From positions 48,898 through 112,897 of the forward strand of contig JAOAIP010000064.1 of assembly GCA_026414605.1 (NCBI GenBank): a stretch of DNA of 64,000 nt. Reading direction: 5' to 3'. The DNA comes from Bacteroidia bacterium (GTDB lineage Bacteria; Bacteroidota; Bacteroidia; B-17B0; Aurantibacillaceae). Below the pieces are notes generated by a model. The model saw only the letters and a list, made by a program, of their open reading frames with translations, was not told the DNA's origin and ran no database searches. A program made the translations under genes and the position numbers. Positions 53,122 to 61,474 of this stretch are shown here, piece by piece; position 1 is the stretch's first letter; every line of letters begins with the position of its first letter.

Positions 53122-54189
53122 ATGTTTTCTTTGTTTCAAAAAAGTTCTTTTAAGCCCTTTGCTGTGTGGCTATTGATGGGGGCGGTTTTAGTGTATGTGA
53201 TGGTTGTAGTAGGTTCTATTACACGATTAACGCATTCGGGATTATCTATTACAGATTGGAGTGTGATGGGGTCTTTGCCACCACTTTCGGAAGAAAGTTG
53301 GCAAGAACATTTTCAAAAGTATCAACAAAGCCCAGAATATAAATACAAGAACTTTGGAATGAGTTTAGAAGAGTTTAAGTCCATTTTTTGGTGGGAATAC
53401 ATTCATCGTTTTATTGGGCGATTAATAGGGGTAGTGTTTATAGTTGGTTTTCTGATATTGCATTTTAAGAAGCAGATTCCAACGGGGTTTTATAAGAAAA
53501 TAGGGGTTTTGTTTTTGTTGGGTGCATTGCAAGGAATAATAGGTTGGTGGATGGTAAAAAGTGGTTTGGTAGATAAGCCCGCAGTGAGTCATTATAGATT
53601 AGCGATACATTTATTAAATGCGTTTTTAGTGTTCGGATTTACATTTTGGTATTTATTAGATGTGCTGTATTACAATCATCGTTATGAAACATCAAAGGAT
53701 GAACAAGTGTATTTTAAGTGGGTAGTGATATTTTTTGTTATATTGATTTTACAAATAATGTATGGGGCTTTTGTTGCGGGATTAAAGGCAGGATTGTTTT
53801 ATAATACTTGGCCAAAGATGGGTACAGAATGGTTTCCATCAGATACGATTTTAATTTATGATAATGTTATTAAAAACTTTTTAGATGTTCCAGCAGGTGT
53901 ACAGTTTATGCATAGAATGTTGGCTTATTTAGTGGTTATTTTGATGTTAGTGTTGTGGTATTTATCATCCAAATATAAATTAAGAGATAATCAGCAAAGA
54001 TCAATTTCTTGGGTTATTTACTTTGTTACAATCCAGTTTATGCTGGGTATATTTACATTATTATATCAAGTGCCTATAGTATTGGGTGTATTGCATCAAA
54101 CAGTGGCTTTTTTCTTGTATGCTACTTGTATTTATTTAATTTTCTTATTAAAAAGAAAAAATACTTTTACTGAATCAACTGCTATTTAA
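53122..54189 (+). CDS. ctaA: Heme A synthase (COX15/CtaA)
   Basis: Oxidises the C8 methyl of heme O to give heme A for aa3-type cytochrome oxidase, in the inner membrane. Of 355 residues, about eight helices are present. The COX15 signature VVVGSITRLTHSGLSITDW is at about 26-44. Conserved His ligands are in WEYIHRFIGRLIG, SHYRLAIHLLNAF, FMHRMLAYLVV and VLHQTVAFFLY. The length between that of CtaA (about 310) and COX15 (about 370) suggests the type 2 form. The start lies only 6 bp after a repeat tract, so no usual promoter spacing is evident immediately upstream. Cytochrome oxidase genes are not in the window. Confidence 0.93.
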   Translation: MFSLFQKSSFKPFAVWLLMGAVLVYVMVVVGSITRLTHSGLSITDWSVMGSLPPLSEESWQEHFQKYQQSPEYKYKNFGMSLEEFKSIFWWEYIHRFIGRLIGVVFIVGFLILHFKKQIPTGFYKKIGVLFLLGALQGIIGWWMVKSGLVDKPAVSHYRLAIHLLNAFLVFGFTFWYLLDVLYYNHRYETSKDEQVYFKWVVIFFVILILQIMYGAFVAGLKAGLFYNTWPKMGTEWFPSDTILIYDNVIKNFLDVPAGVQFMHRMLAYLVVILMLVLWYLSSKYKLRDNQQRSISWVIYFVTIQFMLGIFTLLYQVPIVLGVLHQTVAFFLYATCIYLIFLLKRKNTFTESTAI

Positions 54190-54421
54190 TTTTTAATGTT
54201 ATGAAAGATAGTTATTAGAAAATAGCGAATAATAGTTAATGATAAATCCAAAGGATAAGTTCAAGAAAAAGAAATTTAATGCTATTAGAAAAATGTTGAT
54301 CTCCAAAAATCATTATCTAATAAAGAAAAAAACGAATCAATAGATATTTGTGAACTTGGTATAACTCTTTGTAACACTTGCAAAAAATAGGATTTTTTAA
54401 ATAACTTTACAACATTAATCA

Positions 54422-55618
54422 ATGAAACTGAATTGGAAATTTATCACACGGAATATATTGTTTTTGTCACTAATTAGTTTTTTTACAGATGTAGCATCGG
54501 AGTTGTTATATCCTGTTATTCCTTTGTATTTAAGTAGTATTGGAATTTCTGTGTCGGGTATTGGTATTATTGAAGGAATGGCAGAGACAATAGCGGCTAT
54601 TTCAAAGACCTATTTTGGTATATGGAGCGATAGGATTCAAAAGCGTAAGTTATTTATTATCGTTGGATATGGATTAAGTGCTTTATCAAAACCCTTGATG
54701 GTACTTGTGCCAAATTATTTTTGGGTATTATTGATGCGTGTGTCGGATAGATTGGGAAAAGGTATTCGGACAGCACCCAGAGATGCATTATTATCGGATG
54801 AAAGTTTAAGTAAAGATAAAGGAAAGGTTTTTGGATTTCATAGAAGTATAGATACACTTGGGGCGGCAGTGGGTCCTTTTATTGCATTAATGATATTGAT
54901 GGTGTATCATTGGTCGTATCAGAGTTTATTTTTGTTAGCATTCATTCCTGGTGTATTAGCGATGATTTTTTCATTTTTGATAAAAGAAAAAAAATCAATT
55001 AAAACCATTCAGGAAAAAAAGAAAATTCAATTCAAAGAATTGTTTAGTTATTGGAATAGAGCTTCCAGAGAATTTAAAGTGGTAAGCGTTTTGATTATTG
55101 TATTTTATTTGTTTAATAGTAGTGATATGTTGTTGTTATTAAAAGCACGAACGAATCAAATATCGGATAGTCAGGTGATTATTCTTTATATTATTTACAA
55201 TATCTCGTATGCTGTATTGGCTTTTCCATTTGGTGTAATTGGAGATAAATTAGGATTAAAAAATACTATTGCCTTTGGATTAATGTTTTTTGGTATTGTG
55301 TATTTAGGGATTTCGTTATTTAATAATTGGTATGAAATGATTGTGCTATTTATATTATATGGTGTGTATTCTGCGGCAATTGAAGGGAATATAAAAGCCC
55401 TTTTAAGCAATTTGGTAGATAGAAAGGAAACGGCTACTGCTATTGGCTTATTTACAACTTTGCAGAGTGCTACATTTTTAATATCTAACTCATTGGCAGG
55501 ATGGTTATGGGATACATTTAATTCTTCACTGCCATTTATTTTGAGCGGTGCAGTGGCTATGATAATTAGCGTGTTATTGTTTATTTACAAAATTCCCAAA
55601 TCATCATTCAAAGAATAA
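54422..55618 (+). CDS. Major facilitator superfamily transporter
   Basis: A 398-residue inner-membrane transporter with about 12 helices. The MFS motif A region reads YFGIWSDRIQKRKLFIIVGYG between helices 2 and 3. The subfamily-specific SDRLGKGIRTAPRDALLSDES follows, then FGVIGDKLGLKN at the repeat in the second half. Related proteins in Bacteroidota are annotated only as MFS transporters, and the substrate is unknown. The upstream 232-bp gap shows nothing notable. A small gene of unknown function follows 10 bp after its stop and may be co-transcribed. Confidence 0.87.
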   Translation: MKLNWKFITRNILFLSLISFFTDVASELLYPVIPLYLSSIGISVSGIGIIEGMAETIAAISKTYFGIWSDRIQKRKLFIIVGYGLSALSKPLMVLVPNYFWVLLMRVSDRLGKGIRTAPRDALLSDESLSKDKGKVFGFHRSIDTLGAAVGPFIALMILMVYHWSYQSLFLLAFIPGVLAMIFSFLIKEKKSIKTIQEKKKIQFKELFSYWNRASREFKVVSVLIIVFYLFNSSDMLLLLKARTNQISDSQVIILYIIYNISYAVLAFPFGVIGDKLGLKNTIAFGLMFFGIVYLGISLFNNWYEMIVLFILYGVYSAAIEGNIKALLSNLVDRKETATAIGLFTTLQSATFLISNSLAGWLWDTFNSSLPFILSGAVAMIISVLLFIYKIPKSSFKE

Positions 55619-55628
55619 ATAAACAAGT

Positions 55629-56120
55629 ATGGATTTCCCCGAAAATTTGAAAGTGATAGGGTTTGATTATGTAGAAAAAGATATTTATTCTTTATTGCAT
55701 CGTTTAGGAGAAAGTATTCATCAACCATTAAGTATTTTAGAGTATTTTCAGGTAGAAGAAGACATTGGTTGGGGAGATTATGCTCTTTATTATGCTGAAT
55801 TATCTTATTTTAATACAGAAATTTATTTAATCAAAAATTTTAAATGGACATCTTTTGCGGCAGGTACATTATTTGAAAATCAATTGATGGATAAAGAATA
55901 TATTATTGCTACAAAGCCGCCAAAAATGTTTTTGATGATGATTTATTCAGATGAGATAAAAACAAAAGAAGATGTTGAAAGGTTTATTGCTGCAAAAAAA
56001 TTGAGAATTACAAATTTGTCAATGATTACTTCTAAAAAATTAATATCCCAATTAAATAATTCCATTCAAGCATACAGCATTCAAAAAGAAAAATTAGAAT
56101 TAAAAGAAAACGATGGGTAA
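55629..56120 (+). CDS. Protein of unknown function (163 aa)
   Basis: I do not recognise this protein. It is soluble, without signal or membrane segment, and begins MDFPENLKVIGFDYVEKDIYS. It is rich in Ile, Lys and Tyr, with a predicted alpha/beta first half and a C-terminal helix that is strongly charged (IQKEKLELKENDG). It lies 10 bp after the MFS transporter and 96 bp before the OmpA-like gene on the same strand. Co-transcription with the transporter suggests a link, but nothing in the sequence identifies it. Confidence 0.7.
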   Translation: MDFPENLKVIGFDYVEKDIYSLLHRLGESIHQPLSILEYFQVEEDIGWGDYALYYAELSYFNTEIYLIKNFKWTSFAAGTLFENQLMDKEYIIATKPPKMFLMMIYSDEIKTKEDVERFIAAKKLRITNLSMITSKKLISQLNNSIQAYSIQKEKLELKENDG

Positions 56121-56216
56121 ATAATTATCGTTTATCGTGATTGTGTAATTTTTTTTTCTGAAAATAAAAATTTGCACTTTCCTGTATTTTTATTCAAATT
56201 TGCTCAAAAAATAAAT

Positions 56217-57215
56217 ATGAGAAAGATATTTGTAATTATAGGAATAACAGGACTTTTGGCAAGTTGTGTACCACATAGAGTATTTGAAGAAACAGAAAAC
56301 AAACTCAAGACCTGTCAAAGTGATCTTGATATTTGTAAAAAATCTCAACAAGATTGTGAAAAACAATTAGCCAATATCAAAGAAGAACTTCATAAAATTG
56401 AAAAAGAAAATAATACTTTAAAATTGGACTCAACGCTTAGAGGAAGTAGTTACAGAGAACTCAATATGAAATATCAAAAACTTAGCAACCTTAATGATCA
56501 ATTGATTGCTAAACTTGAAAAACTTCAAGCAGGAATGGAAAAAGACAATGCTTTATTAAGTAGTGATTTGCAAAAAACAAAAGAAGAACTTATCAAAAAA
56601 GAAGCCGAATTGAAATTATTAGAACAACAATTACTTCAACAAAAAAATGATCTTGCTAAACTAAGTGATGAATTAAACAAACGTGAAGCCCGAATCAAAG
56701 AACTTGAAAACATCTTAAAACAAAAAGAAGAAGCCACCAATCAATTGAAGAAAAAATTACAAGACGCTCTGTTTGCCTTTGAAAATAAAGGTTTAAGTAT
56801 TAATGTCAAAAATGGCAAAGTGTATGTAAGTATGGAAGATAATTTGTTATTTGATATTGGAAAGACAACTGTAAGTCCAAAAGGTGTAGAAGCATTGAAA
56901 AGTTTAGCCAAAGTATTAGAACAAAATCCTGATATCAACATAATGGTTGAAGGACATACAGATGATATCCCAATGAAAGGAACAGGAGAAATCAAAGATA
57001 ATTGGGATTTAAGTGTAATGCGTGCTACTTCTGTTACAAAAATTATATTAGCCAATGGTAACATTGATCCTAAAAGAATAACAGCCGCAGGAAGAGGCGA
57101 GTACTTACCACTTGATCCATCTAAAACACCAGAAGCCCGTAAGAAAAACAGAAGAACAGAAATTATCTTAACCCCCAAACTTGATGAATTACTCAAGGTA
57201 TTAGAAACCAACTAA
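56217..57215 (+). CDS. OmpA-family lipoprotein with long coiled coil
   Basis: A 332-residue envelope protein. ATG 56217 begins a lipoprotein signal (MRKIFVIIGITGLLASC, Cys17). Residues about 25-185 form a Glu/Lys-rich coiled coil with a repetitive pattern. The OmpA C-terminal peptidoglycan-binding domain follows, with LLFDIGKTTVSPKGVEALKSL, VEGHTDDIPMKG, MRATSVTKIIL and the usual GRGEYLPLDPSKTPEARKKNRRTEI tail. It should tether the outer membrane to peptidoglycan. The upstream in-frame start at 56172 would hide the signal. The purE ATG is 1 bp after its stop, so the two are co-transcribed. Confidence 0.9.
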   Translation: MRKIFVIIGITGLLASCVPHRVFEETENKLKTCQSDLDICKKSQQDCEKQLANIKEELHKIEKENNTLKLDSTLRGSSYRELNMKYQKLSNLNDQLIAKLEKLQAGMEKDNALLSSDLQKTKEELIKKEAELKLLEQQLLQQKNDLAKLSDELNKREARIKELENILKQKEEATNQLKKKLQDALFAFENKGLSINVKNGKVYVSMEDNLLFDIGKTTVSPKGVEALKSLAKVLEQNPDINIMVEGHTDDIPMKGTGEIKDNWDLSVMRATSVTKIILANGNIDPKRITAAGRGEYLPLDPSKTPEARKKNRRTEIILTPKLDELLKVLETN

Positions 57216-57216
57216 T

Positions 57217-57708
57217 ATGTCAGTAGAAGTAGGTATTATAATGGGCAGTAGCAGTGATCTTGAAATAATGCAAGAAGCAGCCAAGATTTTGGAACAATTT
57301 GGAATAGAATACGAAATAGATATAGTTTCAGCACATCGTACGCCACTGAAAATGGTAGAATATGGTCAAAATGCCCATAAACGAGGATTGAAAGTAATTA
57401 TAGCGGGAGCAGGGGGGGCGGCACATTTACCAGGAATGGTAGCGTCTCTTACACCACTTCCTGTGATTGGCGTGCCCATTAAAAGCCGTAATAGTATAGA
57501 TGGATGGGATAGTTTATTAAGTATTGTTCAAATGCCGAATGGCGTTCCGGTAGCCACCGTAGCCGTTAATGCAGCACAAAACGCTGGTATTTTAGCCGCA
57601 CAGATAATTGGATCTTCAAATACAAATGTTTTAGAAAAAATCATTCAATTCAAAACAAGTTTATCTCAAAAGGTTGAACAAGATTCAAAGAAATTACGAG
57701 AGAAGTAG
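57217..57708 (+). CDS. purE: N5-carboxyaminoimidazole ribonucleotide mutase
   Basis: Rearranges N5-CAIR to CAIR in purine synthesis, in the cytoplasm. Of 163 residues, the class I PurE motifs are GSSSDLEIMQEAAKIL, VSAHRTPLKMVEY (with the catalytic His) and GAGGAAHLPGMVASLTPLPVIGVP. The conserved C-terminal NAAQNAGILAAQI is present. Length and motifs are normal. It follows the OmpA-like lipoprotein by 1 bp. purK, which makes its substrate, is not in the window. Confidence 0.95.
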   Translation: MSVEVGIIMGSSSDLEIMQEAAKILEQFGIEYEIDIVSAHRTPLKMVEYGQNAHKRGLKVIIAGAGGAAHLPGMVASLTPLPVIGVPIKSRNSIDGWDSLLSIVQMPNGVPVATVAVNAAQNAGILAAQIIGSSNTNVLEKIIQFKTSLSQKVEQDSKKLREK

Positions 57709-57743
57709 GGGAGAGTTTTTTGATATAACAAGTAATCAGTTAT

Positions 57744-58514
57744 CTATTGTTTTTCTGCCACTGCTACCAAACTGCTTCCAAAAGGTAATGAGATACCCAA
57801 ACGAATAAACAGATAATCAAGTTTTAATAAATAATAAAACAAAGTATTCATCCACTTAGGGATTAAAAATTCTGCTTCAACATCTTTGAATGTAACTTGT
57901 TCAATAGGTTTGTTTTTCTTCAATACACGAGATAGCAAAACGAATGGAAATAAAGTAAAAACAAACGACCCAATATACTTTACTTCAAAGCCATTGCGAA
58001 TAAGTTTTTCCTTTAATTCTTTTCGTGAATATCTTCTTTTATGTTTTGCATATTCATCAATATAAGACCAAAGAAATGGATGTTGGGGTACAGTGATGAT
58101 AAAAAATCCTTTGTTTTTTAGAGCAGTATAAACATTTTTCATCACTTGTTCATCTTCTTCTATATGCTCAAGTACATCAAAAGATCCAATAGCATCAAAC
58201 TCTTGTTGAAAAGGAAGTTGAAGAGCATTGAGTTGAATAAGTTCAATATTGGGCAATCGTTTTCGGATATTTTTTAGTCCATCCAAGTAAATTTCAGTAC
58301 CGATCAATGTATAATTCAATTGGCTTAATCCTTTTAAAACATAGCCATTCCCGCTGCCTATTTCCATCACTTTTTTGGAAGCACCTTCACCTACATATTT
58401 TTTGAAGAGATGTATCAAAATAAGATTTCTTGCTTTAAACCAAAAACTATCTTCTTCTAATTCTGCTAAGCGATTGAAATGGTCTAATGGGAATCCATCA
58501 TTTTGATAAGCCAA
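57744..58514 (-). CDS. Class I SAM-dependent methyltransferase with uncertain start
   Basis: A 256-residue protein of the Methyltransf_11/23 type. Motif I is KVMEIGSGNGYVLKGL at about 64-79, motif IV-like DAIGSFDVLEHIEEDEQVM, then YAKHKRRYSRKEL. The acceptor is unknown; its place beside rffA and glycosyl genes suggests sugar or polyketide-like polysaccharide modification. The first possible start is TTG 58514. In-frame codons for a CYDPDL-like peptide occur just before it but no ATG, and an in-frame stop lies 8 codons farther up. The original start may have been altered, so confidence in the 5' end is low. The gene is convergent with purE. Confidence 0.82.
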   Translation of the reverse strand: MAYQNDGFPLDHFNRLAELEEDSFWFKARNLILIHLFKKYVGEGASKKVMEIGSGNGYVLKGLSQLNYTLIGTEIYLDGLKNIRKRLPNIELIQLNALQLPFQQEFDAIGSFDVLEHIEEDEQVMKNVYTALKNKGFFIITVPQHPFLWSYIDEYAKHKRRYSRKELKEKLIRNGFEVKYIGSFVFTLFPFVLLSRVLKKNKPIEQVTFKDVEAEFLIPKWMNTLFYYLLKLDYLFIRLGISLPFGSSLVAVAEKQ

Positions 58515-58570
58515 ATCGGGATCATAACATTTAAATCCTTATATAATAGTGTAGTTGGTAGAGATCATAA

Positions 58571-59731
58571 TTAGGATTTGTAGAAATTATAAATATGTTG
58601 AATAATCTCGTTTTGTTGTTCATCTGTGAGGTCATAAAACATTGGTAAACGTACTAAGCAATCGGAAAATTTATCTGAATTTGGTAATTCTCTTCCATCG
58701 TGTTTGTCTTTGTAAAATAGTGATTTATGCAAAGATAAATAATGAAATACGGCTTGAATACTATTATCTTTAAGGTATTGAATAAGATTTGTACGATCTT
58801 TTAAATTATTGCATACAAGATAAAATATATGAGCATTATTCGTAGCATAGGGCGGAATATATGGAAGAGAAAAATATCCTTTTTTTTCTAAATCTTTTAA
58901 TCCATTGTAGTAATTATTCCATAAATGTAAACGTTTTGTTTGAATTTCTTGTAGATGTTCTAATTGTGCGTAGAGAAAAGCCGCTACAAGTTCAGATGGT
59001 AAAAAAGAAGAACCAATATCCATCCAACCATATTTATCTACTTCGCCTCTAAAAAATGCAGAACGATTGGTGCCTTTTTCCCACAAAATTTCAGCACGTT
59101 TTTCAAATTTAGTATCATTTACAATAAGCATTCCGCCTTCACCAGAAATGATATTTTTGGTTTCGTGAAAAGACATAGTGGCTAAATGTCCAATACCTCC
59201 TAAGGGAATTCGTTGATTATTTTCAATATAATAACTATCAATGGATAGTGCAGCATCTTCAATGATGTAGAGATTGTATTTTTGAGCCAATTCTTTGACT
59301 TTTTTCATATCATTAGCAATGCCGGCATAGTGCATTACGACGATGGCTTTTGTTTTAGAAGTGATGAGTGGTTCTATTTCATCCACATTCATATTAGGAT
59401 GATGCGGATAACTATCTGCAAAAACAATTTTTGTTCCTCTTAAAACAAAAGCATTGGCAGTACTTACAAAAGTGTAAGAGGGCATTATGACTTCATCACC
59501 GGCCTGAATATCAATGAGTAAAGCACACATTTCCAAAGCATCGGTGCAAGATGATGTCAAAAGTACTTTTTGAAAACCGTATTTATTTTGAAAAAATTGG
59601 TGGCAGAGTTTTGTATATTTTCCATTACCAGAAAGTTGCTTATTAAATACAGCATCATAAATGTAATGCACTTCTTTGCCCGTAAGGTGGGGAACGTTGA
59701 AAGTAATGCGAGTGTTTTTACGAGGATTCAT
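58571..59731 (-). CDS. rffA: dTDP-4-amino-4,6-dideoxygalactose transaminase
   Basis: A PLP enzyme of the DegT/DnrJ/EryC1 family (WecE/RffA type) that makes dTDP-4-amino-4,6-dideoxygalactose for surface glycans. Of 386 residues, it starts with the family's NVPHLTGKE. It has SSCTDALEMCALLIDIQAGDEVIMPSYTF, FADSYPHHPNM and the cofactor Lys in MSFHETKNIISGEGGML. EDAALSID replaces the usual EDAAQG, while the rest of the WecE pattern is kept. It is on the same strand as the methyltransferase downstream and as two gene remnants upstream, so it belonged to a longer sugar operon. Confidence 0.88.
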   Translation of the reverse strand: MNPRKNTRITFNVPHLTGKEVHYIYDAVFNKQLSGNGKYTKLCHQFFQNKYGFQKVLLTSSCTDALEMCALLIDIQAGDEVIMPSYTFVSTANAFVLRGTKIVFADSYPHHPNMNVDEIEPLITSKTKAIVVMHYAGIANDMKKVKELAQKYNLYIIEDAALSIDSYYIENNQRIPLGGIGHLATMSFHETKNIISGEGGMLIVNDTKFEKRAEILWEKGTNRSAFFRGEVDKYGWMDIGSSFLPSELVAAFLYAQLEHLQEIQTKRLHLWNNYYNGLKDLEKKGYFSLPYIPPYATNNAHIFYLVCNNLKDRTNLIQYLKDNSIQAVFHYLSLHKSLFYKDKHDGRELPNSDKFSDCLVRLPMFYDLTDEQQNEIIQHIYNFYKS

Positions 59732-59811
59732 ATTATTTTAACTGTATTGATTAAAGTACCGAAAATTAAAAAAACATTAGAAAAAATAAAGTAAATAAAA
59801 AGGATAAAGGA

Positions 59812-59955
59812 TTAAAATGATAATGTGTCTCTTATTTTGTAGGTTTTATTTAAGATATTTAAAGATGCATTAAGTATTAATGGCATTCCAGTAATACTTA
59901 ATCCACCTAATGTCCAATGTGGCAATAGAGTAAAATATAAGGCACTAAAGTTTAC
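59812..59955 (-). pseudogene. Fragment of a DUF6044-like membrane-protein gene
   Basis: The minus strand reads 47 codons with no stop: FTLLPHWTLGGLSITGMPLI onwards, ending at TAA 59812. This resembles the gene at 62742-64000, whose first visible codons read LGGLSIAGMPLLLY. The N-terminal part is missing, and homology stops exactly where the MITE-like element starts (59956). The frame beyond SLNIL diverges into KTYKIRDTLSF. It is a broken relic of a paralogous gene. Confidence 0.7.
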
Positions 59956-60127
59956 CACTATTGTCCAAAATAACTGTTAATAAAAAAATTAAAACATTGA
60001 TTAGCAATGAATCAAACTTTAAAGTTTGATGCCTTTGAAAAGGCAACTCCCCCTTTTTTTATCTTCGCATTTCATCGCTATTATTGATATTTTTCATATA
60101 ATATCAAAAAACATTTTGGACAGTAGT
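59956..60127. mobile_element. MITE-like element with imperfect terminal inverted repeats
   Basis: The left end CACTATTGTCCAAAATAACT is countered by the right end ACATTTTGGACAGTAGT (60111-60127), giving an imperfect TIR of about 15-17 bp. Between them are a perfect 20-bp palindrome (ATCAAACTTTAAAGTTTGAT, about 60011-60030) and the hairpin TGCCTTTGAAAAGGCA just after. There is no transposase. The first 34 bases recur as a solo end at 26011-26044. The left end joins directly to the truncated membrane-protein fragment. Target duplications were not recognised. Confidence 0.6.
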
Positions 60128-60226
60128 CAATAATTTAATAAAATTCTCATTGTAAAGAAGCGAGGTTTTCAATTTATAAGCAGAAAAAATGTACATACAA
60201 TTAATTTTTTTAATTCAATTTTGGTT

Positions 60227-60445
60227 TTATTGATTTTTCGTTACTCGTATTCTTTGAAAAATTACTTCTACGGGAATGGTAAGCCATTTTAATCCTTGTG
60301 AAGTTTTTATAAGATTTCTATTTCTCCAATCACGACGTGTATATTGCATATCATCATAGAGTATAAAAGTATCTACTAATGCAATACTATCAAAGTATCC
60401 TTTCCAAGGTATATAATTAGATTGAGTGATGATAACTTTAGGCAT
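60227..60445 (-). pseudogene. Truncated WbqC-like gene
   Basis: A 72-codon frame whose sequence matches the start of the WbqC family: [52 protein letters not shown]. WbqC proteins are normally about 220-240 residues, but the frame stops here after KNQ, soon after the WLTIPV block. So only the N-terminal third remains. WbqC members are found in O-antigen and sugar operons, in keeping with rffA on the same strand downstream. The rest of the gene was lost, probably with the deletion that placed the MITE-like element and the membrane-protein fragment beside it. Confidence 0.7.
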
Positions 60446-60499
60446 TTTTTTAGGAGCAAATTTACAGACAAATTTTTAATAAATAAACGTGAAATGTGT

Positions 60500-60507
60500 T
60501 ACATTTG
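60500..60507 (+). promoter_or_regulatory. -7 promoter motif for the methyltransferase at 60524
   Basis: TACATTTG matches TAnnTTTG and ends 16 bp before ATG 60524. It excludes the longer frame from 60422. Confidence 0.6.
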
Positions 60508-60523
60508 CACAAAAAATAAATTT

Positions 60524-61474
60524 ATGGATAGAATATTAGGTAATGATGATAAAACTCTGGAAAATCTCAAAGATTTGTTTTCAATACATACTTGGAGACA
60601 AAGAATAACGCTTGACAAACATTATATAACTCCTGGATATCTTTTTGAGAAAGAATGGGAAATAATAGGATTACCAAATAACTTAGATGGTTTGACATTT
60701 TTGGATGTGGGGGCAAATGATGGGATGTATAGTTTTTTAGCAGAGAAAAAGGGATCTAAAAAAGTGCTAGCTACTGATATCTACATCAATGAAGGAGAAT
60801 GTTTAAGTATGATAGAAGGTTGGGACATTAGAAAAATAACTTTAATAAAAAAATATAAAAATTCTTTAATTGACATCGTTCCAGTATCTATTTATCAATT
60901 AGTCGATAAATTGAGAGAGAAATTTGATGTTGTTTTTTGTGGGAATGTTTTAGCATGGTTAAATGATCCTTTAATAGGATTAGAACAATTATGTTTAAGT
61001 ACAAAAAAAATGTTAATTATTAGAGAAGATATTAGTAATATCAATAAACCCGTATTGGAAAAAGTTAGACAAAATGGAAATAAATTTAATTGGATAGGAA
61101 GCAAAAAATTTTATATTGATTATTTTAAATCAATGGGATTTACTAAGGTGGAATTTAGAATTATTGATGAATGGCCAATATTTTTAGAGAGAAAAACTTA
61201 TTTTCCTCATTTTGAATTAAAAGATAATATCAATGTTTTTAATCACCCGTTTTCAGATAATGAGATAATCAAAAAAGTAAATAATCATAAAATTTTACCT
61301 TCTTTACTTAATGTAAACGGCTTTTTGTATTTTAATGAATTAGGGTGGATTAAAGAAGATGAAGCTAAAAAAGTTGATAGTTCCATTCCAAAAAATTATA
61401 TTAAAAGAAAAATTTTTGAATGGAAATTCAGGAAAAATTCTTTACAAAATTGTGTTATTTATGCATATAAGTAA
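60524..61474 (+). CDS. SAM-dependent methyltransferase, cmoB/DUF1698-like
   Basis: A 316-residue cytoplasmic protein. Motif I is LTFLDVGANDGMYSFLAEKKGS at about residues 60-81, followed by VLATDIY (motif II acid). Before it comes WRQRITLDKHYITPGY, reminiscent of proteins related to tRNA cmo5U enzymes. Such methyltransferases also occur in polysaccharide loci, and the surroundings (glycosyltransferase, rffA) favour a glycan substrate. ATG 60524 follows a -7 motif; the longer frame from 60422 crosses the WbqC relic. The last 14 bp overlap the next gene, so translation is coupled. Confidence 0.78.
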   Translation: MDRILGNDDKTLENLKDLFSIHTWRQRITLDKHYITPGYLFEKEWEIIGLPNNLDGLTFLDVGANDGMYSFLAEKKGSKKVLATDIYINEGECLSMIEGWDIRKITLIKKYKNSLIDIVPVSIYQLVDKLREKFDVVFCGNVLAWLNDPLIGLEQLCLSTKKMLIIREDISNINKPVLEKVRQNGNKFNWIGSKKFYIDYFKSMGFTKVEFRIIDEWPIFLERKTYFPHFELKDNINVFNHPFSDNEIIKKVNNHKILPSLLNVNGFLYFNELGWIKEDEAKKVDSSIPKNYIKRKIFEWKFRKNSLQNCVIYAYK

